Under the pieces are notes generated by a model. The model had not been told where the DNA came from, did no database searches, and worked only from the letters and a program-made list of their open reading frames with translations. Of a stretch of 64,000 nt of DNA, positions 54,246-63,432 are shown one piece after another (within the stretch, counting starts at the first letter, position 1; each line of letters opens with the position of its first letter). The DNA is taken from contig NZ_KB911586.1 of the NCBI RefSeq assembly GCF_000383615.1, forward strand, positions 129,276 to 193,275. The letters run 5' to 3'. This stretch comes from Streptomyces canus 299MFChir4.1 (GTDB lineage: Bacteria; Actinomycetota; Actinomycetes; Streptomycetales; Streptomycetaceae). The translations under genes and the position numbers were made by a program.

Positions 54246-56939
54246 GTGGACGACTATGCGGGTCGGGTGCTCGCCGACCGCTACCGCCTGCCGCTGCCCC
54301 CGTCCGACGAGTACGAACTCACCGAGACACGCGCCTTCGACACCTACAGCGGTCAGGAAGTCCTGGTCAGGCAGGTCCCGTTGCCCGAGGTCGTCGAGGC
54401 CGAGGTGCTCGACGCGGAGGGGCTGCCCGACGGGTTCACCGCCCGCGACCCCCGCGGTGCGCGGCGGACCCCGGGGCGGCGCGGCGCGCGCCGGCCCACC
54501 GAGCCCGCCGTGCGGCGGGCCGTCGAGGCCGCGCAGGCCGCCGCCCGGATTCCCGACCATCCGCGCCTCGACCAGGTCTTCGACGTGTTCGCCGAGGGCG
54601 GTTCGCTGTGGGTCGTCAGCGAGTTGGTGGCCGCGCGGCCGCTGTCGGCGCTGCTCACCGAGAAGCCGCTGACTCCGTACCGGGCGGCCGAGGTCGCCTC
54701 CGACGTGCTCATGGCGCTGAGGGTGCTGCACGCGCACGGCTGGGTGCACCGCAACATCACCGCCCGCACGGTGCTCGTCTGCGACGACGGCCGGGTCATG
54801 CTGACCGGCCTCGCGGTCGGCGCCGCCGAGGAGGCACTGTGCGGATACGACCCCGTGCCGGCCGAGGCGGGTGAATGGGGCTCCGGAGGCGGGGAGCCCG
54901 GGGCGGACGACGGCACGGTCGGTGGGACGGACGGGCGTGGGGGGCCCGGTGCACTCCCGGTTCCCGGACAGTCGACGGGCCCGAACGGCGGGCCGGGCGG
55001 TGCTCGTACGGCGGTCGAGGACGGCGTCGCCGACGCGGCCTTCGGACTGGGCGCCCGGAGCGCCGGGCCGGGCCCGGGCGATGCCGTCACCTTCGGCGGA
55101 GGCGATCCCGAGGCCGCCCGGCGGGCCGCGATCGAGGCCCGGGAGGCCCGCGGGCTGCCCAGCGCCGGCGTGGAGACGGCGAACGCGAACGGGAACGGCG
55201 CGTCGGCCGAACTGGTCCGCAGGGAGCCCGACGGCGGTACGGACATCCGCGCGGCGCGGGCCGGGGCGATCGCCGCCTATCGCGCGGGCGCACGGGCCGC
55301 GGCCCGGGTCCAGGAGGCGCAGAACGGCAGGGCCGCCCTGCCCGGAGCCCGCCCCGCACCGGAGGCCGACCCCGCCGCACGGACGCGGGGCGCCGACCCC
55401 GCCGTACAGCCGAACGTCAGGTCGCAGTCGCCCTATCCCTCGGCCAACGGCCTTGCGCAGCCGTCGTATCCGGGCCTGGACGGCGTTGAGCAGGTGCCCG
55501 GCGCCGGGGCCGGGGCTCCGGGGCGGACAGCCGACCCCTACGGAGTGCGACCCACCCCCTGGCACGGTGCCGTGCCGCGCGGTGCGGGTGCGGTGCCCGT
55601 GGGGGAGGGACCCGTCGCCGACGCTGCGCCCGCCGTGGAGCAGGCGCCGGCGCCCACCCGTTGGGAGGACCTCCCGCCCACCGATGCCCCCGCCCGCCGC
55701 GGCCCCGCCACCGCGCTCGCGGCCGAGCGGGCACGGCAGGCCAGGATGGCAGTGGTGGGGCCCGTCACCGAGCGCTGGGCGCCGGAGCAGGCCGGGCCGG
55801 TGCACGAGAACTGGCAGCTCGCCGCACCCATCGGTCCCGCGACGGATCTGTGGGCGCTCGGGGCGTTGTTGTTCCGGGCCGTCCAGGGGCACGCGCCCTA
55901 TCCCGAGGAGTCGACGGCCGAGCTGGTGCAGTTGGTGTGCGCCGAGCCGCCCGCTTTCGCGGAGGAGTGCGGGCCGCTCAGGCCGGTCGTGGAGACGTTG
56001 CTGCGGCAGGACCCGACCGAGCGGCTGGACTTCGAGGAACTGCGCGGCTGGCTGCGGTCGCTGGTGCGGTCAGCGCCCGAGCCGGAGGCCGGCGCCCATG
56101 TGGTCGCCGCGCCGCCCGTGGACGCGAGCCGGCTGCCGATCGTGCGGCGCCGGGGCGAGTTGGTGCGCAGGCGGCGCGCCGGGCTGCCCGCGACGCACGG
56201 GCGGCACAAGCGGGCCCGGGAGGAGGCCCCTTCACCCCGTCGGCTCGGCCGCAATCTGCTGCTGCTCATCCTGCTGGTGATGGCCGCGGCGATCGCGTAC
56301 GCCATGTACTTCATGCCGAAGTCGGGCCCCGACGACAAGGGCGCCGGCAAGGAGACGGGGTCCACCAGCCAGGCCGGTACGGCGCAGTCCCCCGAGGCGG
56401 GCGGTGAGCCCCGGCCCGAGCCGACCACCCCCGAGCCGTCGCAGTCCAGTGGTGCCGCCGAGACCCAGACCGCCGGGCCGGAGGTCGCCGACGGCTTCAC
56501 GCTGCGCACGGACCCCGAGGGCTTCAAGGTCGCCGTGGCAGCCGGCTGGGACCGCACGCCGAGGAACGGCCGTGGACAAGTGGTCTACTCGCACGGCGAC
56601 TTCGAGCTCATCGTCGTCCCCGGGCGCGACACCGCGGCCGCCAACGGCGAGGATCCGATGGCCTATCAGCGGGACAAGGAGCCCGAGCTCCAGCCGTACC
56701 GCGACTCCAGTTGGGCCACCGCCACCGGGCTGAAGTCGATCCAGGTGGGCACCAGGAGCATGGCCGAGGGGCAGTTCACCTGGACCGACGGCGACGGGCG
56801 TGAGCTGTACGTGCGCAATCTCGCGATCCTGATCGGCGGAAAGTACCACGTGGTGCAGGTGCGCGGGCCCGAGGCGGAGCGGGACGAGGTGACCCGGCTC
56901 TACGAGCAGGCGTCGGCCACGTACCAGGTGACCGGCTGA
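54246..56939 (+). CDS. Transmembrane pseudokinase
   Basis: A 897-aa protein from GTG 54246 after GGGGGAGG. The kinase fold is recognisable, but the glycine loop is lost, the VAIK Lys is Arg42 (VLVRQ), the HRD is HRN (VHRN, 167-170), and DFG is TGL (187-189). It is split by a 330-residue Gly/Ala/Pro-rich low-complexity insertion before the C lobe (GPATDLWALGALLFRAVQGH). A transmembrane helix LLLLILLVMAAAIAYAMYF follows, then an outer domain with DPEGFKVAVAAGWDR. Likely a scaffold or allosteric partner of neighbouring kinases. Confidence 0.9.
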   Translation: MDDYAGRVLADRYRLPLPPSDEYELTETRAFDTYSGQEVLVRQVPLPEVVEAEVLDAEGLPDGFTARDPRGARRTPGRRGARRPTEPAVRRAVEAAQAAARIPDHPRLDQVFDVFAEGGSLWVVSELVAARPLSALLTEKPLTPYRAAEVASDVLMALRVLHAHGWVHRNITARTVLVCDDGRVMLTGLAVGAAEEALCGYDPVPAEAGEWGSGGGEPGADDGTVGGTDGRGGPGALPVPGQSTGPNGGPGGARTAVEDGVADAAFGLGARSAGPGPGDAVTFGGGDPEAARRAAIEAREARGLPSAGVETANANGNGASAELVRREPDGGTDIRAARAGAIAAYRAGARAAARVQEAQNGRAALPGARPAPEADPAARTRGADPAVQPNVRSQSPYPSANGLAQPSYPGLDGVEQVPGAGAGAPGRTADPYGVRPTPWHGAVPRGAGAVPVGEGPVADAAPAVEQAPAPTRWEDLPPTDAPARRGPATALAAERARQARMAVVGPVTERWAPEQAGPVHENWQLAAPIGPATDLWALGALLFRAVQGHAPYPEESTAELVQLVCAEPPAFAEECGPLRPVVETLLRQDPTERLDFEELRGWLRSLVRSAPEPEAGAHVVAAPPVDASRLPIVRRRGELVRRRRAGLPATHGRHKRAREEAPSPRRLGRNLLLLILLVMAAAIAYAMYFMPKSGPDDKGAGKETGSTSQAGTAQSPEAGGEPRPEPTTPEPSQSSGAAETQTAGPEVADGFTLRTDPEGFKVAVAAGWDRTPRNGRGQVVYSHGDFELIVVPGRDTAAANGEDPMAYQRDKEPELQPYRDSSWATATGLKSIQVGTRSMAEGQFTWTDGDGRELYVRNLAILIGGKYHVVQVRGPEAERDEVTRLYEQASATYQVTG

Positions 56940-57082
56940 CGGACGCCGTACGGGCGGCGCGGGTTCACTCGTGCTTCGCGGAAGCGACAACCGTCACAGT
57001 GAGGTCTCCTTGACGCCCCCCTGGTTCCCCTCGGCGCGGGCCGGTCCTTAGTCTGACTGCGTCAAGAGCATTGCGGGGAAAC

Positions 57083-58786
57083 GTGAATCAGATGCAGGGC
57101 CTGCTCCTCGCGGGGCGCTACCGGCTCGCCGACCCGATAGGCAAGGGCGGCATGGGCCGGGTCTGGCGTGCCCACGACGAGGTGCTGCACCGGGCCGTGG
57201 CGATCAAGGAGTTGACCGCCGCGCTCTATGTTTCCGAGAGCGACCAGGCCGTTCTGCTCGCCCGTACCCGCGCCGAGGCCCGCGCGGCCGCCCGGATCAA
57301 CCACTCGGCCGTAGTCACCGTGCACGACGTGCTCGACCACGACGGCCGGCCCTGGATCGTGATGGAGCTGGTCGAGGGCCGCTCGCTGGCCGACGCCGTC
57401 AAGGAGGACGGCCGTATCGAGGCGCGTGAGGCGGCCCGAATCGGGATGTGGGTACTGCGGGCCCTGCGCGCCGCGCACTCCGCAGGCGTCCTGCACAGGG
57501 ATGTGAAACCCGGCAACGTCCTCCTCGCGCGGGACGGCCGTGTCCTGCTCACCGACTTCGGGATCGCCCAGATCGAGGGCGACACCACCATCACCCGTAC
57601 CGGCGAGGTCGTCGGCTCGGTCGACTACCTCGCCCCCGAGCGGGTCCGAGGCGCCGACCCCGGCCCGTCCGCCGACCTGTGGGCGCTCGGCGCCACGCTC
57701 TACACGGCGGTCGAGGGACGCTCGCCGTTCCGCCGTACGACCCCGCTGACCACCATGCAGGCCGTCGTGGACGAGGAACCCGCCGAGCAGCGCAACGCCG
57801 GTCCGCTCGGGCCCGTCATCGCCGCCCTGCTGCACAAGGACCCCGCCGTGCGGCCCGACGCGGCCGAGGCCGAGCAGATGCTCGCCGAGGCGGCGGAGGG
57901 ACGGCGCTCGGCGGCTGCGCAGGCGTATGTGCCGACGGGGTCGGTGCGGTACGAGACGGGGAGCGCGACCGCCGGTGTCGGCACCGGAACCGGTACCCGG
58001 CCGGTGCAGACGGCCGCTGCCACGCCCTACCCCTCGGCCGTTGGCACGCCCTACCCCCCGGTCACGGCCACGCCCTACCCTCCGGTCACGGCCGCGCCCT
58101 ACCCTCCGGTCACGGCCGCGCCCGTGCGGCGGAAGCCGCGGCGCCTGCGCACGGTCGCCCTGCTGGTCGCCCTCGCGGCGATCGTCGGCGCGGGTACCTT
58201 CGTCGCGTTGCAGCAGTTCGGTACGGCCGGCCTCACCGGCTCCGGCGCCGCCTCGCAGACTCCGAGCGCCACTCCGACCGATCAGGGCGACCAGCCGGGG
58301 GTTCCCGCCGACTGGCAGCGCCACAACGATCCGGCGGGCTTCACCATCTACCTGCCCCAGGGATGGAAGCGGTCCATCTCCATCGACCAGGACGGCCTCA
58401 CGCAGGTCGACTACTCGCCCGACCAGGGCAAACACCTCGTGCGCGTCGCCGTCGACACCGCCCCGGACTTCACGACCTCGTACGAGCACATGCGCAACCT
58501 GAACGCGCAGATCTCAGGGCTGCAGAACTACCAGCAGCTGAGCCTCAAGAAGGCGCTCTTCCGCGACCTGCCCGGCGCGCGCTGGGAGTACACGTGGAAT
58601 GCGCTGGCCAAGGACCCGCCGCATTACTTCGCGGCTCCCTACCACGCCATCGATGTCGGGTTCATGGAACGCGACGGCACCGAGTACGCCATCTACGCGT
58701 CGTCGCCGACCGCCGACTGGGCCACCACACGTAAGCAGTTCGACTTGATTCTGCGGAGCTGGCAAGAGGGCGACGTGCAGCAGTGA
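57083..58786 (+). CDS. Transmembrane Ser/Thr protein kinase 2
   Basis: A 567-aa kinase; GTG 57083 (MNQMQGLLLAGRYRLADPIG) with GGGGA upstream. Full catalytic set: GKGGMGRVW, VAIKE, LHRDVKPGNVLL, DFG, APER. The linker has four TPYP-type repeats (see 58022-58117). Transmembrane segment TVALLVALAAIVGAGTFVAL. The outer domain begins HNDPAGFTIYLPQGWKR and has no PASTA repeats. Confidence 0.94.
   Translation: MNQMQGLLLAGRYRLADPIGKGGMGRVWRAHDEVLHRAVAIKELTAALYVSESDQAVLLARTRAEARAAARINHSAVVTVHDVLDHDGRPWIVMELVEGRSLADAVKEDGRIEAREAARIGMWVLRALRAAHSAGVLHRDVKPGNVLLARDGRVLLTDFGIAQIEGDTTITRTGEVVGSVDYLAPERVRGADPGPSADLWALGATLYTAVEGRSPFRRTTPLTTMQAVVDEEPAEQRNAGPLGPVIAALLHKDPAVRPDAAEAEQMLAEAAEGRRSAAAQAYVPTGSVRYETGSATAGVGTGTGTRPVQTAAATPYPSAVGTPYPPVTATPYPPVTAAPYPPVTAAPVRRKPRRLRTVALLVALAAIVGAGTFVALQQFGTAGLTGSGAASQTPSATPTDQGDQPGVPADWQRHNDPAGFTIYLPQGWKRSISIDQDGLTQVDYSPDQGKHLVRVAVDTAPDFTTSYEHMRNLNAQISGLQNYQQLSLKKALFRDLPGARWEYTWNALAKDPPHYFAAPYHAIDVGFMERDGTEYAIYASSPTADWATTRKQFDLILRSWQEGDVQQ
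58022..58117 (+). repeat. 24-bp tandem repeats in kinase 2 linker
   Basis: Four 24-base units (acgccctaccc...ggcc type), the last three nearly identical, encoding TPYPPVTA. Probably an extensible Pro-rich spacer near the membrane. Confidence 0.85.
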
Positions 58787-58872
58787 GAGCAACACGCCTT
58801 CGGCGGAGCTCCGTACGCTGGCTCCGCCGAACAGGATCGTGAAGGTGGACCGGATTGTCGTGCGGGGGGGGC

Positions 58873-59245
58873 TCAGGCCCAATCCGAGCAAGTGAGCTCG
58901 CCGACTATGTGGTCCCCCTCAAAGACCGCCACGTGCACACCGACATCGCGGAGCGAACCATCCGCCGTATTCATGACGCCTGGGCCAATAGGTTACGTTG
59001 GGAAGGTTGTTGGTGGAGATGAGCTGAATGGCCACATGATGGCCATCGGCAGCGGTGTCCTTGACCCAACCGCTGATGTCCACGTAATTGCTCGACCAAT
59101 TGGTGAATGTCATGCTCCCCGTGGCGCCGGTTGTGGAGCACGAGGCGCCGCCACTCGCTGCGCTGGCACTGGTCACCGTGGTCGTGGCGAATATGGCCAC
59201 CGCCGCGACACCCGTGACCGAAAGGCGCTTCCATGTGTTTCCCAT
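58873..59245 (-). pseudogene. Small secreted protein, frameshifted
   Basis: ATG 59245 gives a signal peptide (MGNTWKRLSVTGVAAVAIFA ... TSASAASG) and a mature start with a Cys (ASCSTTGATG). The frame holds to about 58990 (STNNLPNVTYW). Then a +1 change in TATTGGCCCAGG lets the neighbouring frame continue NTADGSLRDVGVHVAVFEGD and GELTCSDWA to the TGA at 58873. Reading this as one protein of about 123 aa gives two Cys, fit for one disulfide. As written, the gene is broken. No clear ribosome binding site before the ATG. Confidence 0.6.
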
Positions 59246-59504
59246 GGGGGAACGCCAAGGCTTCCATGATTCACAAGACAGCAAGATTCCAGTCACCCGG
59301 TTTGCCGAATATCGGGCGTATGTCCTGGTGTTGTGCCACGCTTTGCCTCCATTCAGAAACGGGTCACGGCTGGAAAGGGGCGCTCTTGGGCGCGAGTGAG
59401 CTCGAGCTCGGCGTGGCGCTGGATCACCACCTCCGGGAGGGTGATTCCCACTTGGCCGGTCAGCGTCCCGGAAGGGGTCCGTCCGGCGCGGCATCATGGG
59501 GCGC

Positions 59505-61184
59505 ATGAGCACCCCGGGGGACGACTTCCGCGTGATCGCGGGCCGCTACCGCCTGGAGGCGAGGATCGGCCGCGGCGGCATGGGCGTGGTGTGGCGCGCG
59601 ACCGACCAGCTGCTCGGCCGGCAGGTCGCCGTCAAGGAGATCCCGCTCGACGAGACGCTCTCCGCCGAGGACGCCCGGCTCCAGCGGGACCGCACCCTGC
59701 GGGAGGCCGGCGCGGTCGCCCGGCTGAGTCACCCGCACATCATGGTGGTCCACGACGTCGTCGAGCAGGACGAACGGCCGTACATCGTCATGGAGTTGAT
59801 CGACGGCGGCTCCCTCGCCGACCGGATCTCCGCGCACGGCCCGGTCGACGCCGCCGAGGCCGCCCGGATCGGCGCCGACCTGCTGAGCGCGCTGCGCGCG
59901 GCGCACGCGGCCGGGGTGCTGCACCGGGACATCAAGCCCGCCAACGTGCTCGTCGAGTCCGGCACCGGCCGGGTCGTCCTCACCGACTTCGGCATCGCCC
60001 AGGTCGCGGGCGCCACCACCCTCACCGAGACCGGCTCATTCGTCGGCTCGCCCGAGTACACCGCGCCCGAGCGGATGTCCGGGGCCAGGACCGGCCCGGA
60101 GGCCGACCTGTGGTCCCTGGGCGCGCTGCTGTGCACGGTCCTCAGCGGTGAATCGCCTTTCCGGCGCGACTCGTTGGGCGGCATCCTGCACGCCGTCGTC
60201 ATCGACGAGATCCGGCCGCCCGCGCAGGCCGGGCCCCTCCTTCCGGTCGTACGGGGCCTGCTGGAGCGGGATCCCGAGCGGCGGCTGGACGCGGTGGAGG
60301 CGGAGCGGATGCTGCGGGCCTTCCTGGAGACGGGCCGCACCCCTCCCCGGCGGGCTCCCGAGCGCGCGTACACGCCGACCCAGCGGGATCTTCCGCTACG
60401 GCGGCCCCCAGCGCCCGAGCGGTCGAGAAGCGGCGGGCTCCTGGCGTCCGTCCGGTCGAGGCGGGGCGTGCCCGCGGCGGCGCTGCTGGTGGCCGTGCTG
60501 GCGGGAGCGGGGGTGTCGGCGGCGGTGCTGCTGATGGACCGGGACGGCCGGGACGGGGGTACGACGGCCGGCAGTTCCGCGCCCGGGAAGCCGGGTGGGC
60601 CGGCGTCCGGGTCGGCCGGTGGTTCGTCGCAGGAGACGCCAGGTGGTTCGTCGCAGGGGACGCCCGGTGGTTCGGCGCCGGGGTCGTCCGCGGGCAGCTC
60701 CACCGGAACGGCGGAGCCCGCACCCACCGCGACCCTGCCCTCCGCTCCCTCCGGTTACCACGTCGCCCAGGACCCCGCCGGGTTCGCGCTGGCCGTGCCC
60801 GACGGGTTCAGGCGTGAGCCGCAGGGGGAGCGGGTCTTCTACCTGTCCTCCGGGGAGACCTTCCGCCTCGGCGTCAAGGCCACCGATCCCCAGCCCGGTG
60901 GCCCGCTGGGCGTGATGCGGCGCGCGGCCGCCAAGGGGCCGGAGGCCAACCCCGGTTACCGCGACGGGCGGGTCACCTCGGTCACGCACCGCGGACACCC
61001 CGCCGCGTTCTGGGAGTTCACCTGGGACGGCTTCAGCGCGGCCGAGGGCGCCCGGCACACCTACGACGTGTGCTGGGAGGAGAACGGGCGGCTGTACGAC
61101 GTGTGGGTGTCGGCGCCGGTCGGCAAGGTGCGGGAGGCCAAGGAGCACTTCGACGTGGCCGTGGACACGTTCACCGTGCGGTAG
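59505..61184 (+). CDS. Transmembrane Ser/Thr protein kinase 3
   Basis: A 559-aa kinase, ATG 59505 (MSTPGDDFRVIAGRYRLEAR); ATG 59496 is alternative. Motifs GRGGMGVVW, VAVKE, LHRDIKPANVL, DFG and APER all present. Transmembrane helix AAALLVAVLAGAGVSAAVLL, then a Gly/Ser-rich linker with GGSSQETP/GGSSQGTP repeats. Outer domain: QDPAGFALAVPDGFRREPQG. The stop is inside a 23-bp tandem repeat. Confidence 0.94.
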   Translation: MSTPGDDFRVIAGRYRLEARIGRGGMGVVWRATDQLLGRQVAVKEIPLDETLSAEDARLQRDRTLREAGAVARLSHPHIMVVHDVVEQDERPYIVMELIDGGSLADRISAHGPVDAAEAARIGADLLSALRAAHAAGVLHRDIKPANVLVESGTGRVVLTDFGIAQVAGATTLTETGSFVGSPEYTAPERMSGARTGPEADLWSLGALLCTVLSGESPFRRDSLGGILHAVVIDEIRPPAQAGPLLPVVRGLLERDPERRLDAVEAERMLRAFLETGRTPPRRAPERAYTPTQRDLPLRRPPAPERSRSGGLLASVRSRRGVPAAALLVAVLAGAGVSAAVLLMDRDGRDGGTTAGSSAPGKPGGPASGSAGGSSQETPGGSSQGTPGGSAPGSSAGSSTGTAEPAPTATLPSAPSGYHVAQDPAGFALAVPDGFRREPQGERVFYLSSGETFRLGVKATDPQPGGPLGVMRRAAAKGPEANPGYRDGRVTSVTHRGHPAAFWEFTWDGFSAAEGARHTYDVCWEENGRLYDVWVSAPVGKVREAKEHFDVAVDTFTVR

Positions 61185-61244
61185 GGATACCGCACAACGC
61201 GCGGTTGGGATACCGCACACCGCGCGGTAGGGGATACGTCACGG
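61176..61244. repeat. Three 23-bp tandem units with hairpin potential
   Basis: Units start at 61176, 61199 and 61222. Each has GCGGTa-ggga-tACCGC-like symmetry; the first contains the stop codon of kinase 3. They fill the gap to the next kinase and may be terminators. Confidence 0.7.
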
Positions 61245-61306
61245 GTGTGTGACCGGAACGCGTCACCTCTGGCTGCCTGCCTGTCTGGCGCGATATGGAT
61301 GAACCC

Positions 61307-62878
61307 ATGAGCAGCAGCGGGGGAGTCGGCCACGAGTCCGACGAGACGACGAGTTATGTTCTGCAACCTCCCAGACCCCCTCAGCAGGAGTCGGGCGTCG
61401 GCCGGCTCATCGCGGGCCGGTACCGGCTGCTCGCCAAGCTCGGGCACGGCGGGATGGGCACGGTGTGGCGGGCCAAGGACGAGACGGTGGACCGCGAGGT
61501 GGCCGTCAAGGAACCCCGCGTCCCGGACCATCTCCCGGAACGCGAACGAGGCAACGCTTTCGAGCGGATGCGGCGGGAGGCCCGTGCCGCGGCCCGGCTG
61601 GATCACCCCTCGGTCGTGAACGTGCACGACGTGGCGGTCGTGGACGGCCGGCCGTGGATCGTGATGGAGCTGGTGCAGGGCCGTTCGCTGGGTGACGCGT
61701 TGCAGGAGGGCACTCTCGGGGCACGGGAAGCGGCGAGAATCGGCCTCGACGTGCTCGGCGCGCTGGAGGCCGCGCACGCGGCGGGCATCCTGCACAGGGA
61801 TGTGAAACCGGACAACGTCCTCCTCGGCCGCCATGACCGGGTCGTCCTCACCGACTTCGGCATCGCCCAGATCGAGGGCGAGACCAGCCTGACCGACACC
61901 GGAGGCTTCGTCGGCTCGCCCGAGTTCATCGCCCCCGAGCGGGTGCTGGGCCAGCGTCCCGGTCCCGCCTCCGACCTCTGGTCCCTCGGTGTGGTCCTGT
62001 ACGCGGCGACGGAGGGCGTCTCGCCGTTCCGCCGCAGCAACACCCCCGCGACCCTCCAGTCCGTCCTCAACGCCACGCCCGCGCCGCCCGCCGCCGCGCA
62101 CGGCCCGCTGGCCGACGCCATCAACGGCCTCCTCCAGAAGGACCCGGCGCGCCGCCCGAACGCCGCGCAGGTCAGGGCACTTCTGGAGGCCACCGCCCAC
62201 CCGCCCGTCCCGGAGCCCACGCAGATCGTGCGGACCCTGGAGGTCCCGGTGCGCGGTGGTCTCCGGCTGGGCCGCAAGGCGTGGTTCGGGCTCGGCGCGG
62301 CGGTCGTCGCGACCGCGCTGGCGGCGTATCTGGTGATCGCGGACCCCTTCGCGGGACCACTGCCGGACGGCTGGACGACGAAACACACCAAGGACGTGGC
62401 CGCGACGCTGGCGGTGCCGGCGGACTATCAGCCCACCACGCCCGACCGGAAGACGGACAAGACCCACTGGATCAGGTACACCGACTACAGCGGCGGCATC
62501 TGGATCCGCCTGAGCCTGCAGCGCAGGGCCGAGGACACCGCGCACAACATCGCGGGGTCCGCGGCGGCCGAGATGTACGACGACGACGGCCAGTTCAAGG
62601 AGAGCGGCGATTACGACCTCAGCATGCCGGACACCGCGAAGACCCGGCCCGAGGACCAGACGTACCAGGGCCGGAAGGCCGCCAAGAACACCGTCACGTA
62701 CAACACCACCGACAGCCAGAACTCCCGCCCGCGCGAACTCCAGATCTTCTACTACCGGACCACCACCGGCGACATGTACAAGCTCACCGTCAGCTATCCG
62801 GGCAAGGGGGACTTCACGAAGAGGGGGCGGGAGGTCGCCAGGACGGCGATCGCGAATGTGGGGGTGGACCGGCTCTGA
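61307..62878 (+). CDS. Transmembrane Ser/Thr protein kinase 4
   Basis: A 523-aa kinase, ATG 61307 (MSSSGGVGHESDETT); ATG 61295 is alternative. Kinase motifs: GHGGMGTVW (one Gly changed to His), VAVKE, LHRDVKPDNVLL, DFG, APER. One transmembrane segment FGLGAAVVATALAAYLVIA, little linker. The outer domain from about KHTKDVAATLAVPADYQPTT is longer and more divergent than in the siblings. Followed 15 bases on by the DUF3710 relic. Confidence 0.93.
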   Translation: MSSSGGVGHESDETTSYVLQPPRPPQQESGVGRLIAGRYRLLAKLGHGGMGTVWRAKDETVDREVAVKEPRVPDHLPERERGNAFERMRREARAAARLDHPSVVNVHDVAVVDGRPWIVMELVQGRSLGDALQEGTLGAREAARIGLDVLGALEAAHAAGILHRDVKPDNVLLGRHDRVVLTDFGIAQIEGETSLTDTGGFVGSPEFIAPERVLGQRPGPASDLWSLGVVLYAATEGVSPFRRSNTPATLQSVLNATPAPPAAAHGPLADAINGLLQKDPARRPNAAQVRALLEATAHPPVPEPTQIVRTLEVPVRGGLRLGRKAWFGLGAAVVATALAAYLVIADPFAGPLPDGWTTKHTKDVAATLAVPADYQPTTPDRKTDKTHWIRYTDYSGGIWIRLSLQRRAEDTAHNIAGSAAAEMYDDDGQFKESGDYDLSMPDTAKTRPEDQTYQGRKAAKNTVTYNTTDSQNSRPRELQIFYYRTTTGDMYKLTVSYPGKGDFTKRGREVARTAIANVGVDRL

Positions 62879-62893
62879 GGCGGGGGACGGGAC

Positions 62894-63399
62894 ATGTGCG
62901 AAGACGAAAGCAGCGGTGCCGTCGGACCGTGGGACGAGAGCGATGCCCGTCGGCCGCGGGGCGGTGAGCTGGTCGATCTCGGGGGCCTGTTGGTGCCGAC
63001 CCGGGCCGGAGCGGAGATGCGGCTCATGACATCCCGTGACGGCTCCCTCGTCGCCGTCGCCGTCATCCGTGGCCGGACGGCGATCCAGCTTCAGGCGTTC
63101 CGCACGCTGGGGGACACCTCCTGGCGACCGTCCGTGAGGATCTGGCCCGTTCGGTGCGCGGTCGGGCGGTCGGGGCGGTCTCGCGGAGGAGTCAGGCCAC
63201 GCGCGTGCTCGGCCACGACGGTCCGGGGTGGATCCTGCGGGGCTTCGTGACGGGAGTCGGCGCGGAACCCGACAACACCGAGGAGTGGCCCTACGACACC
63301 TTCCAGGGCACCGTCGTCCGTATGCCGGCCGAGCCCCGGGGCACCGCACCCTCGTCCGGCTGCGCCGGCCGGAGTCCGGTGTCTGAGCCCGCCGCTTAG
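62894..63399 (+). pseudogene. DUF3710-like gene with frameshift(s)
   Basis: Starts MCEDESSGAVGPWDESDARR then LVDLGGLLVPTRAGAEMRLM and VIRGRTAIQLQAF, the DUF3710 opening. At the GGGGG run 63109-63113 the frame must change (one G missing) to give HLLATVREDLARSV and PGWILRGFVTGVGAEP with FQGTVV. A second change near 63340 would give RTLVRLRRPESGV and stop at 63386; otherwise the frame ends at 63399. Either decayed or carrying sequencing errors. Confidence 0.6.
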
Positions 63400-63432
63400 A
63401 CAAGGGCATGACCCGCACGGTACTCATGTGCC

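Noticed and set aside
50034..55892. A 1,952-codon minus-strand open frame
   Set aside because: It lies antisense to glpD, the kinase and the pseudokinase. Long antisense frames are a GC-bias artefact; it has no domains, start signal or codon bias of its own.
57010..57054. TTGACG and TAGTCT as a promoter for kinase 2
   Set aside because: The two elements are 33 bases apart, too far for a sigma 70-type promoter.
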